NCBI GenBank assembly: GCA_028679075.1
Contig: JAJRCF010000019.1
Coordinates: 1 to 62,062, forward strand
DNA length: 62,062 bases
Direction: 5' to 3'
From: Methanoregula sp.
Lineage (GTDB): Archaea; Halobacteriota; Methanomicrobia; Methanomicrobiales; Methanospirillaceae
A program made the translations under genes and the position numbers. Every line of letters begins with the position of its first letter. Position 1 is the first letter of the stretch. The notes below the pieces were generated by a model that was not told where the DNA came from, searched no databases, and was given only the letters and a program-made list of their open reading frames with translations. This document shows, piece by piece, positions 26,306 through 34,500 of the stretch.

Positions 26306-27961
26306 TTAGAAGTCGCCGCCCATACCGGGGGGCATACCGCCCATTCCACCCATGCCGCCCGGGGGCATGCCGCCTTCGGGCATCGGGCTCTTGGACGAGG
26401 CGATGACATCATCAATGCGCAGGATCATGACTGCGGCTTCTGCTGCAGAGGAGATTGCCTGGGTCTTGACGCGGAGGGGCTCGACAACACCGGCTGCCTT
26501 CATGTCGACTGCCTTGCCTTCGAACACGTTCAGGCCGTGGGTCTTCTTGCCCTTCTCGTGGGCTGCACGGATCTCGACAAGCATGTCGATGGGGTCGAGA
26601 CCTGCATTCTCCGCAAGGGTGCGGGGGATGACTTCGAGTGCGTCTGCGAACGCGTTGATGGCGAGCTGGGCCCGGCCGCCAACGGTTGCTGCGTACTCGT
26701 GGAGACGGAGCGAGAGCTCGGTCTCGGGTGCGCCGCCACCGGCAACAACCTTCTTGTCCTCGACAACGACCGCGACAACGCGGAGTGCGTCGTGGATTGC
26801 GCGCTCGAGTTCGTCGACTACGTGTTCGGTGCCGCCCTTGACGATGATGGAGACCGCCTTCGGGTTCTTGCACTGCTCGACAAAGGTCATCTCTTCGCCG
26901 CCGACCTTGCGCTCCTCAACAAGTCCGGCCTTGCCGAGTTCATCCTTGCTGATCGCGTCGATGGAGGAGACGAGGCTTGCACCGGTTGCCCGGGCGAGTT
27001 TCTCCATGTCGCTCTTCTTGACACGGCGGGTTGCAAAGAGCCCTGCCTTTGCCAGGTAGTGCTGTGCAATGTCGTCAATGCCCTTCTGGCAGAAGAGGAC
27101 GTTTGCACCGCTCTTGACGATCTTATCGACAATACCCTTGACCATCCGCTCTTCCTCGTCGAGGAATGCCTGGAGCTGGTCGGGGGATGTGATGTTGATC
27201 TCGGCATCGACTTCGGTCTTCTTGAACTCGACTGCTGCGTTCAGGAGAAGGATCTTCGCGTTGGTGACCTTCTTGGGCATCGAGGGGTGGACGCGTTCCT
27301 TATCGATGAGTACACCCTCAACGATCTCGGAGTCCTCGATCGATCCGCCGGTCTTCTTCTCGACCTTGATGTTCTCGATGTCGACCTTGCCGTCATCATC
27401 AGTGACCATGGTGACTGCCTTGACAACAAGCTCACAGAGCTTGTCCTTGCTGGCCTCTGCACTCTTGCCGGTCATTGCAGTGCCTGCAATATTCCGGAGC
27501 AGCGCCTTATCGGTTACCTTGACATCGAAGGCCAGCTCCCTTAAGAGTGCCTGTGCCTTCTCGGCTGCCTGGCGGTAACCTGCAGCGATAACGGTCGGGT
27601 GGACGTCCTGCTCGAGGAGGTCTTCTGCCTTCTTGAGGAGTTCCCCGGCAATGACGACTGCTGAGGTGGTCCCGTCGCCGACTTCGGCGTCCTGGGTCTT
27701 TGCAACCTCGACCATCATCTTTGCGGCCGGGTGCTCGATGTCCATTTCCTTGAGGATCGTGACACCATCGTTTGTGATCACTACGTCGCCAATGGTGTCG
27801 ACGAGCATCTTGTCCATACCCTTGGGACCGAGTGTGGTCCTGACTGCAGCTGCCACGGCCTTTGCGGCGGTGATGTTCATACCCTGGGCGTCGCGGCCTC
27901 GGGTACGGGTGCTGCCTTCCTTGAGAATAAGTATCTGCTGTCCTCCAAGTTGTTGTGACAT
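26306..27961 (-). CDS. Thermosome (group II chaperonin) subunit
   Basis: A 551-residue ATP-dependent chaperonin subunit. Conserved segments are [15 protein letters not shown] near residue 40, the catalytic [15 protein letters not shown] near 90, and [16 protein letters not shown]. The C-terminus carries the typical GGM repeats and ends PGMGGDF. The start is the ATG at 27961 preceded by a perfect GGTGAT; an upstream in-frame extension to 27982 is ruled out by the promoter. It is monocistronic. Confidence 0.96.
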   Translation of the reverse strand: MSQQLGGQQILILKEGSTRTRGRDAQGMNITAAKAVAAAVRTTLGPKGMDKMLVDTIGDVVITNDGVTILKEMDIEHPAAKMMVEVAKTQDAEVGDGTTSAVVIAGELLKKAEDLLEQDVHPTVIAAGYRQAAEKAQALLRELAFDVKVTDKALLRNIAGTAMTGKSAEASKDKLCELVVKAVTMVTDDDGKVDIENIKVEKKTGGSIEDSEIVEGVLIDKERVHPSMPKKVTNAKILLLNAAVEFKKTEVDAEINITSPDQLQAFLDEEERMVKGIVDKIVKSGANVLFCQKGIDDIAQHYLAKAGLFATRRVKKSDMEKLARATGASLVSSIDAISKDELGKAGLVEERKVGGEEMTFVEQCKNPKAVSIIVKGGTEHVVDELERAIHDALRVVAVVVEDKKVVAGGGAPETELSLRLHEYAATVGGRAQLAINAFADALEVIPRTLAENAGLDPIDMLVEIRAAHEKGKKTHGLNVFEGKAVDMKAAGVVEPLRVKTQAISSAAEAAVMILRIDDVIASSKSPMPEGGMPPGGMGGMGGMPPGMGGDF

Positions 27962-27968
27962 AAAAATC

Positions 27969-28010
27969 ACCACTTTTAGCACTAAAAGTGGTATGCGGTT
28001 CTATATAAAC
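27969..28010 (-). promoter_or_regulatory. Thermosome promoter with a 24-bp perfect palindrome at the start site
   Basis: On the minus strand a TTTATATAG box (28002-28009) predicts transcription start near 27980. The arms ACCACTTTTAG (27969-27979) and CTAAAAGTGGT (27982-27992) form a perfect inverted repeat centred on that start, and its promoter-distal end touches the GGTGAT ribosome site. This looks like a repressor operator. Farther upstream, CGGTTG-AA-CAACCG (28039-28052) and another CGGTTG (28059-28064) may be activator sites. Confidence 0.6.
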
Positions 28011-28096
28011 GTTATTGAAAATGGTTCTGTTGCGTTAACGGTTGAACAACCGCACAAACGGTTGGTGTTGCGCGGAGGTTGATGGATATATTTGAG

Positions 28097-28666
28097 TTAA
28101 GTAAAATCAGCCAACGTCTTCTCAACGTCAAGGTGGTTTGGAGGCATTTTATTCATATCAACAATCATCGGGATGGTTTCATCACCCGAACCAACTGTAA
28201 TAAACCCCCCATGTCTTTCATAAAAATTTATTGTACGTTCGTTGTTTTTAGCATCGACTTTAACCACTCTACATCCTACTTTTGAGCACAAAGTGAAGGC
28301 CGTAGCAAAAACTCGTGCTAACATTTCCGCACCTATCCCCATTCCTCTAAAATTATCTTGTGTTGCCATTCGTGCAATCAACAATGCAGGGAATCTTCGT
28401 GGATAATATCGCTCCTCGCCCAAATCCGCTACAGATTCAGATGCAACACAACCCATTGCTAACGAGAAAAATCCAACCAGTCTTCCATCCGAGTGAACTA
28501 AATACGTTACTGCCACATTTTCCTCTTGATATTTCAGAGCATCGTTTAATAAGAAGTCTTCGAGGTCTCGATATGCAGAGCACCTAAATGATGAAATATC
28601 AGATTGGGGGGTTAATTTCGAAAAAACGAGGGTGTTAAGATCAACACCGTTTTCTACAGGGGCCAT
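28097..28666 (-). CDS. GNAT acetyltransferase, toxin-like
   Basis: A 189-residue GNAT-fold protein. The acetyl-CoA loop DNFRGMGIGAEML lies near residue 107, with the preceding strand LIARMATQ and a C-terminal NFYERHGGF. The size and the overlapping small upstream gene match GNAT toxins of toxin-antitoxin pairs, which acetylate aminoacyl-tRNA. The gene is much more AT-rich than its neighbours, suggesting transfer. An ordinary protein acetyltransferase is the alternative. Confidence 0.8.
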   Translation of the reverse strand: MAPVENGVDLNTLVFSKLTPQSDISSFRCSAYRDLEDFLLNDALKYQEENVAVTYLVHSDGRLVGFFSLAMGCVASESVADLGEERYYPRRFPALLIARMATQDNFRGMGIGAEMLARVFATAFTLCSKVGCRVVKVDAKNNERTINFYERHGGFITVGSGDETIPMIVDMNKMPPNHLDVEKTLADFT

Positions 28667-28806
28667 TCTTTAGACAGCCGCCTAGCTTTACTTATTAAAC
28701 TGCGGCTCTCAGGGGTAAAGTTTTGCGACGGACTTTCAATGTATTCATTGAATTTTCGTGCATCTTCACCTCTTAACACAGTTTCCAATTCGATGGGTTT
28801 TGCCAT
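28654..28806 (-). CDS. Small antitoxin-like protein upstream of the GNAT gene
   Basis: A 50-residue protein (MAKPIELETVLRGEDARKF to SKEWPL) whose stop overlaps the GNAT start by 13 bp. The predicted helices (ARKFNEYIES, LISKARRLSKE) are charged. No clear ribbon-helix-helix is seen. The start at 28806 follows AAGGTGA; the longer frame to 28902 crosses the promoter. Position and size suggest an antitoxin, by analogy only. Confidence 0.6.
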   Translation of the reverse strand: MAKPIELETVLRGEDARKFNEYIESPSQNFTPESRSLISKARRLSKEWPL

Positions 28807-28822
28807 GCCATTCACCTTCTCC

Positions 28823-28871
28823 CTTAATAATAAATTATTAAGAGAGAACTTAACAAAAGTATTATAAATAG
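28823..28871 (-). promoter_or_regulatory. Promoter and operator of the GNAT pair
   Basis: A TATA element reading TATTTATAAT on the minus strand (about 28861-28870) predicts transcription start near 28842. Exactly there begins a perfect 20-bp palindrome with arms CTTAATAAT (28823-28831) and ATTATTAAG (28834-28842). It lies between start site and the ribosome site, as expected for an autoregulatory operator. Confidence 0.55.
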
Positions 28872-28992
28872 ATGGCGCTCTAAAAAATAACAAACCGCCC
28901 AAATTGGGCGTATTTTTACCAACGCGCAGATTTTCTTGTATTAAGGTATAAAAGATTTTCTAATTTTTTTGTGACACGCCGCAAATAATGCC

Positions 28993-29030
28993 TATGCGGT
29001 TCTGATCGTATATACGATCAGAACCGCATA
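28993..29030. repeat. 38-bp perfect palindrome
   Basis: Two 18-bp arms, TATGCGGTTCTGATCGTA (28993-29010) and its exact complement (29013-29030), around TA. It lies about 40 bp beyond the stop of the transposase remnant, so it may be an insertion-sequence end or two abutted ends. The outer 11 bp, TATGCGGTTCT, recur at 27992-28002 beside the thermosome promoter. The two copies bracket the AT-rich GNAT island. Confidence 0.75.
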
Positions 29031-29068
29031 CGATATAATAGTATTGCATTTTGAAGAGATTGTTAAAA

Positions 29069-29225
29069 TTATTTCCCACTTGCCAATCCGATCATCGTCT
29101 CCCACCGGTTCCCTGCAAGGTTGATTGGGATTCCCGCCATCTGTGCCGGTGTCAATCCATTGATTCCCATATGAGGACGGATATAGTTGTGATAAGTTCT
29201 GCATACCAGCGGCGAACTCCTCAGA
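29069..29225 (-). pseudogene. Decayed DDE transposase, C-terminal remnant
   Basis: On the minus strand the frame ending TAA at 29069-29071 encodes YHNYIRPHMGINGLTPAQMAG, followed by IPINLAGNRWETMIGLASGK. The NYIRPHxxxxGxTPAxxAGI block is the conserved end of integrase-like (DDE) transposases in archaeal insertion sequences. Just upstream, in another frame, SEEFAAGMQ looks like the preceding block, so at least one frameshift is present. The rest of the element is missing, cut off by the HTH regulator gene. It does not encode a working transposase. Confidence 0.75.
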
Positions 29226-29236
29226 ACCTTGAAAAT

Positions 29237-30160
29237 TCACTCACCGAGCAGGTCGAGGAGCTCGAAGCCGTCTTCGATTTTATGGAGGCGCTGCTCGCTG
29301 ATCACGAGCGTCCTGCCGATCTTCTTCTCCTTTTCCGAATCGGTGATAATGCACATTGCATGCTTCTTTGCGATCTGCGAGAGGTTCCCGATCAGGGCCG
29401 CCCGCTTCACGACTTTCTGTGCCGGGCCGTAGCCCGTGAGGATCGTGTGCTTGTCAAAAGTGAGGAGTGCCTGGAACGGGGCGCCATGGAGCGTGTGGAG
29501 CCGGACACCGATCTGCTCAAGGAACTCCATCGGGCTCTGGATGTACGAACCGGTCTTCGCTTCGGCCTCAACAACCTTCGGCTTCTCGTGGCGGATGAGG
29601 TCGATGGACTCGACAACGCCGGTATTGAAGAACTCCTCGATACGGATCGCGACATCGAGCGTTGTACCCATGCCGCTCTCGTACTTGCTGATCGTGCGCC
29701 GCGAGACCCCAAGCACGTTCCCGAGGTCCCCGAGCGACATGTTCCGTTTCTCGCGGAGGTCCCGGAGCACGTCCCCGTCGATGTTGACATAGAGCCCGCC
29801 GGGCGAGGCATACACGAGCGGGGGGATCTTCTCCACAAAATAATCGTAGAGCGTGGCAGGACTGACCGCGTAGATGCCGTACCGGACATAGACTGCCCCC
29901 CGCTCAAGTTCCGCGTCCCGGGCCCGTTCACCGACAATGAGGGGTATTCCCCCGAGGAGCCGCGAGATGAGCTCGAGATCGAACGCCACCTCTTCGCTCA
30001 CTGAGTCGATGTGCGCGACCACCTTGATCACGAGCAGCGTCCCGTTGTTCCGTGCGATGAGGTCGAAACTCCGCGGGCGCAGGGTGAAGCGCTCGGAGAC
30101 ATCGAAGCCTGCCGTGATCATTACGCTGGTGACCAGCTGGAGCTGGCGGTCCTGGGACAT
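29237..30160 (-). CDS. HTH-type transcriptional regulator, archaeal
   Basis: A 307-residue cytoplasmic protein. The N-terminal half resembles a nuclease-like fold (FDLIARNNGTLLVIKVVAHIDSVSEEVAFDLELIS). An XRE-type helix-turn-helix follows near residues 130-180: LRDLREKRNMSLGDLGNVLGVSRRTISKYESG. The C-terminal part is of unknown role. It belongs to a family annotated as putative HTH-type regulators in methanogens; the target is unknown. The start at 30160 gives MSQDRQLQLV and is divergent from tiaS. Confidence 0.82.
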   Translation of the reverse strand: MSQDRQLQLVTSVMITAGFDVSERFTLRPRSFDLIARNNGTLLVIKVVAHIDSVSEEVAFDLELISRLLGGIPLIVGERARDAELERGAVYVRYGIYAVSPATLYDYFVEKIPPLVYASPGGLYVNIDGDVLRDLREKRNMSLGDLGNVLGVSRRTISKYESGMGTTLDVAIRIEEFFNTGVVESIDLIRHEKPKVVEAEAKTGSYIQSPMEFLEQIGVRLHTLHGAPFQALLTFDKHTILTGYGPAQKVVKRAALIGNLSQIAKKHAMCIITDSEKEKKIGRTLVISEQRLHKIEDGFELLDLLGE

Positions 30161-30203
30161 GTGATTACAAATGGATGGAGCGCTCCCATATATTAATATA
30201 GAC
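30161..30203. promoter_or_regulatory. Divergent promoter between HTH regulator and tiaS
   Basis: A 43-bp region with an AT-rich near-palindrome, ATATATTAATATA (about 30188-30200). It can serve as TATA for the minus-strand regulator, with a start near the ATG at 30160. For tiaS it lies too close to the ATG to give a standard spacing, so that start site is unclear. Confidence 0.35.
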
Positions 30204-31427
30204 ATGCTGATCGGCATTGATGATACGGACTCCCCGCAGGGCATGTGCACCACGTACCTCGGGGCCGTGCTCGCCCGGCAGCTGATCCGCGAGCACATGC
30301 AGGTGCGCGAAGCCCGGCTCGTCCGACTCAACCCGAACGTCACGTTCAAGACCCGGGGCAATGCCGCGGTCATGCTCGATGTGGAAGGCAACCCGGACCG
30401 TGCTTTTGCCATCGCATGCGCACTCGTGGAGGACCTCGCGGACTTCTCCTGCGAGAACACAAACCCCGGGGTTGTTGTTGTAAAAGAGCAGGTGGACCCG
30501 GCATTCTACCTGCAGGCAGTAACGGATTTCTGCGAGATCGATGATGCAGTGGCACTGCTCGATGCAACCGGCGCCCGGTACAGGGGCTGGAAGAACCGGC
30601 GCGGCCTGATCGGGGCAACAGCAGCCGTGGCAAGCAGCCTCCCGGACAGGACCTCCGAGATCCTCGTGTACCGCGAGCCGGCCCGGTTTGGCACGCCGCG
30701 TGACGTTGACCGCACAAGCCTGTTCGCCGCGGAGACGGCAACCTTCCCGCATACGTGGGACACCGTTGACGTGGCAAACGATGTCGTGGTCTGCGTCCCG
30801 CACACGCCCGACCCGGTCCTCTTCGGCATCCGGGGCGAGAGCCCGCGCTGGGTGATGACCGCCCGGCAGATGGTCCAATCTGAGAGACCGGGAATCGAAC
30901 AGATCTGGGTGACGAACCAGGGCACCGATGCCCACCTGATCGATGCAAATATTAGCGAACTGCGCGAGGGACTCTCGTACCGTGTCTGGTGGACCGTTGC
31001 TGACATCCCGAAGACCGGTACCGGAGGGCACGTCTCGTTCACGATCCGGAACAGCGATCATACTGTGCGGTGCATGGCATACGAGCCAACGAAAAACTTC
31101 CGGCAGATCGTCCGCCAGCTGGTGCCGGGCGATGAGATGATTGTATGCGGGAGCTTCAAGAAAGGGAGCATCAACCTTGAAAAAATGAAGAGCGTCTCTC
31201 TTGCAACGGACCAGACGATCCGTCCCCCGGCCTGCACCGCGTGCAGCAAGCGGATGACGAGCGACGGTAAAGGCAAGGGCTGGAAATGCAAACGATGCGG
31301 TGCCCGGGCTGATGCTCCGGACATTGAGGAGATCCCCCGCATGCTGGCGCCGGGATGGTATGAAGTCCCGCCAACGGCAAGACGCCATTTAGCTAAACCA
31401 TTATGCCGGGGCTTGCCTCCTTACTGA
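30204..31427 (+). CDS. tiaS: tRNA(Ile2) 2-agmatinylcytidine synthetase
   Basis: A 407-residue archaeal enzyme that attaches agmatine to C34 of tRNA-Ile2, so that it reads AUA. It begins MLIGIDDTDSPQGMCTTYLGAV, the TiaS signature. An OB-fold domain follows (GGHVSFTIRN), then a C-terminal zinc ribbon CTACSKRM to CKRCGARA. The start at 30204 is chosen because the conserved IDDTD motif follows immediately; the frame opens at 30171. Confidence 0.92.
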   Translation: MLIGIDDTDSPQGMCTTYLGAVLARQLIREHMQVREARLVRLNPNVTFKTRGNAAVMLDVEGNPDRAFAIACALVEDLADFSCENTNPGVVVVKEQVDPAFYLQAVTDFCEIDDAVALLDATGARYRGWKNRRGLIGATAAVASSLPDRTSEILVYREPARFGTPRDVDRTSLFAAETATFPHTWDTVDVANDVVVCVPHTPDPVLFGIRGESPRWVMTARQMVQSERPGIEQIWVTNQGTDAHLIDANISELREGLSYRVWWTVADIPKTGTGGHVSFTIRNSDHTVRCMAYEPTKNFRQIVRQLVPGDEMIVCGSFKKGSINLEKMKSVSLATDQTIRPPACTACSKRMTSDGKGKGWKCKRCGARADAPDIEEIPRMLAPGWYEVPPTARRHLAKPLCRGLPPY

Positions 31428-31437
31428 AGATCAACCA

Positions 31438-31482
31438 GGCGACCAGATGGTCGCCCCGGTTGCGAGACCACTCCGCCGGAGT
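31438..31482 (+). terminator. Hairpins after tiaS
   Basis: GGCGACCA (31438-31445), two bases, TGGTCGCC (31448-31455) form a perfect stem directly after the tiaS stop. A second small inverted repeat, ACTCCG-C-CGGAGT, lies at about 31470-31482. They may end the tiaS transcript. No T-tract follows directly; one occurs at about 31534-31539. Confidence 0.35.
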
Positions 31483-31585
31483 AATTACGTTATTTACGTG
31501 AGATCCGGCAGGAAAGAACGAGCCAAGGAAATCTTTTTTATCTTCGTACTCTTTTAAAGATCATCGATATCACACGGACCACGCG

Positions 31586-34500
31586 ATGATCTCTATCCTC
31601 TATGTCGACGATGAACGGGACCTCCTTGAAGTGGCACAGGTCATCCTGGAAGAGTCCGGCGAGTTCAGCGTCAAGACTGCGACATCGGCAAAGGAAGCAC
31701 TGGCGTCACCATCCATCTCGGAGTACGATGCCATCATCTCCGATTACCTGATGCCGGGGATGGACGGGATCGCTTTTTTAAAAGCCGTAAGGGAACGGTA
31801 CGGGGACATCCCGTTCATCCTCTTCACCGGAAAGGGCCGGGAGGATGTGGTGATCGAGGCGATCAACAGTGGTGCTGATTTCTATCTCCAGAAGGGCGGG
31901 GACCCGGAGGCCCAGTTTGCTGAACTGGCGCACAAGATCCGCCAGGCAGTCCGGAGCAGGAGGTCAGAGCGGGAACTCCGGATCAACGAAGAGCGCCTGC
32001 GAATGGCCCAGGCGATAGGCCATACCGGCAGCTGGGAGTATTCCCTTGCCACCAACACGATCTGGGGATCTGCTGAAGGGCTCCGCATGTTCGGGTTCCC
32101 CCCACACGCCGGTAATTTCCCCATCGAGGATATAGAGGCATGCATCCAGGAGCGTGAGCGTGTTCACCAGGCACTCGTTGACCTGATCGCCTCCGGAAAG
32201 GAGTATAACCTTGAATATACCATCCATCCCGCGGACGGCTCAGCACCAAAAGTGATACACTCCATCGCCCGGCTCGATAAGGATCCCGCGGGAAAACCGC
32301 TCAAGGTTATCGGCTCCATCCAGGATATTACCCCGCGCAAGGCCACCGAAGATGCCATGCGGGAGAGCGAGAAGAAGTTCCGGACCATATTCGAAAACAG
32401 CCCGTACCCCATTGCGATCAACAGCATCACGGATTACAAATTCCTGGAGATCAACAAGGCGTTCCTGGACGCCAGCGGCTATACAGAGGAAGAGATCATC
32501 GGAACAGACCCGGTGGGACTGGGGCTCCTCCCCTTAACAGAGGCGGCAAAGCTCATCTCGCGCCGGGTGCTTGCGGGAAAAATTGAGAACGTCCCCCTGG
32601 CCCTGACTGTAAAAGAGGGGAGACGGGTCCATGTCCTGTTCTCGACCATGCCGATCACGATCAACAACAAGCCTGCCATCGTGACCGTGACTACGGAAAT
32701 TACCAAACTGAAGCGGATCGAAGAGGACCTGCTCCGGAAAAACGAGGACCTCAATGCCGCCTTTGAACAGCTCGCGGCTTCTGATGAAGAACTCCGGCAG
32801 AATTATGACGAGCTCAGTAAAAAGGAGGGCGTGCTCCGGGCCAGCGAGGAGAAGTTCCGGGCACTGGTCGAATATTCGCTTGACGGCATCGTAATCGCGG
32901 ACTTTGCGGGGACACTCCTCTTTGCCAACCGGGCAGCAAGCATCATCGTCGACGAACCGGATTACCAGTCAATGGTCGGGAAGAAGAACGTGATGGAATA
33001 TGTCACCCCGGAATCGCAGGCCGATGTGCTCAGGGATTTCCGGAAAGTCTCGCAGGGTATCGACGCGTACCTCGTCCACTATAAACTCATCACCGGGAAG
33101 GGACGGGAGGTCTGGGTCGAATGCATCGGGAAGAAGATCCCGTTCGGGGACACCGAGGCCATGCTGGTCTCCATGCGGGACGTGACCGAGCGCACACTGG
33201 CCGAAGAACGATTAAAGGAGTCAGAGAAAAAATTCTCCACCGTCTTCCGGAGCAGCCCGGTCGCACTCACGCTCGTCTCGGCAACGGACGGGACGATCGT
33301 TGACGTCAACGAAGCGTTCCTGAGAAACACCGGCTACGCCCGCCACGAAGTGGTTGGCAACATGGCAGTCGCCCTCGGGATCTTTGCCGACCGGGCCGAG
33401 TATAAACGCTTCAACTCCGACCTCCGGAACCACCGGACGGTGTACGGTCGTGAGATGAAGTGCCGGATAAAGACCGGCGAGATCCGGACCTGCCGGTTTT
33501 CATCCGGTGTTGTCCTGATGGACGGAAAACCCCATATCCTCTCGACCGTCGAGGACATCACCGAACGCAAGAAGACCGAAGAGGCACTCAGAGAGAGCGA
33601 ACAGAAGTTCCGCCGTCTTGCAGACAGTGCACCGGATATGATCTTCCGTATGTCAATCCCGGACAGGAAGTACGAGTATGTCAGCCCGGCATCGATCGCG
33701 CTCACGGGGTACTCACCGGAAGAATTCTACGCAGACCCCGCCATCATCAGGAGCCTGATCCACCCGGCCTGGAAGGAATACTTCCAACGGCAATGGGAGG
33801 ACCTCCTTGAGAAAAATGTCCCACCGGTGTACGAGTACCAGATCATTGACCGTTCGGGACAGACCCGCTGGTTCCACCAGAGGAACATGCTCATCACGGA
33901 TGAATACGGGCGTGCCGTGGCAATCGAGGGGATCGTCACCGATACCACCGTGCAGAAGAACACAGAACACGAACTGCGGAGAAACGAGCTGCGGTCCCTT
34001 GCGGTGAGCGAGAATGTGGGGGACTGGATATGGGAGATCGACCGGGACGGCATGTACCGGTACTCAAGTCCCGCTGTTGTCCATATCCTCGGCTACCAGC
34101 CGGACGAACTGGTCGGGAAGATGTATTTCTACGACCTGTTCGACCCTTCGGTTAAGGAGAGCCTGACAACAACGGTATTTGGCTCCATGGAAAACCGCGA
34201 GCCGTTCCGGAATTTCGAGAACCTCAACCGTCACAAGAACGGGAAGCCGGTCCTGCTGATGACGAGCGGCACGCCGGTATTCGATGAGGAGGGGACGTTC
34301 ACCGGCTACTGCGGGGTCGACGAGGATATCACGGAACGCAAAGCCCGGGACTCTGCATTCCAGGCAATCGTCCGGAGCATGGTAGGCACGACAGGGATGG
34401 ACGCTCTGCGGCAGATCGCGGAGAACATCAGTTCCTGGCTTTCGACCGACTGCGTCATGATCGGGGAGATCCAGCCGGACCACCAGACCGTAAAAGTCCT

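Noticed and set aside
26537..27544. Long plus-strand ORF of 335 codons opposite the thermosome gene
   Set aside because: It is an antisense shadow of a highly biased coding sequence and shows no domain of its own.
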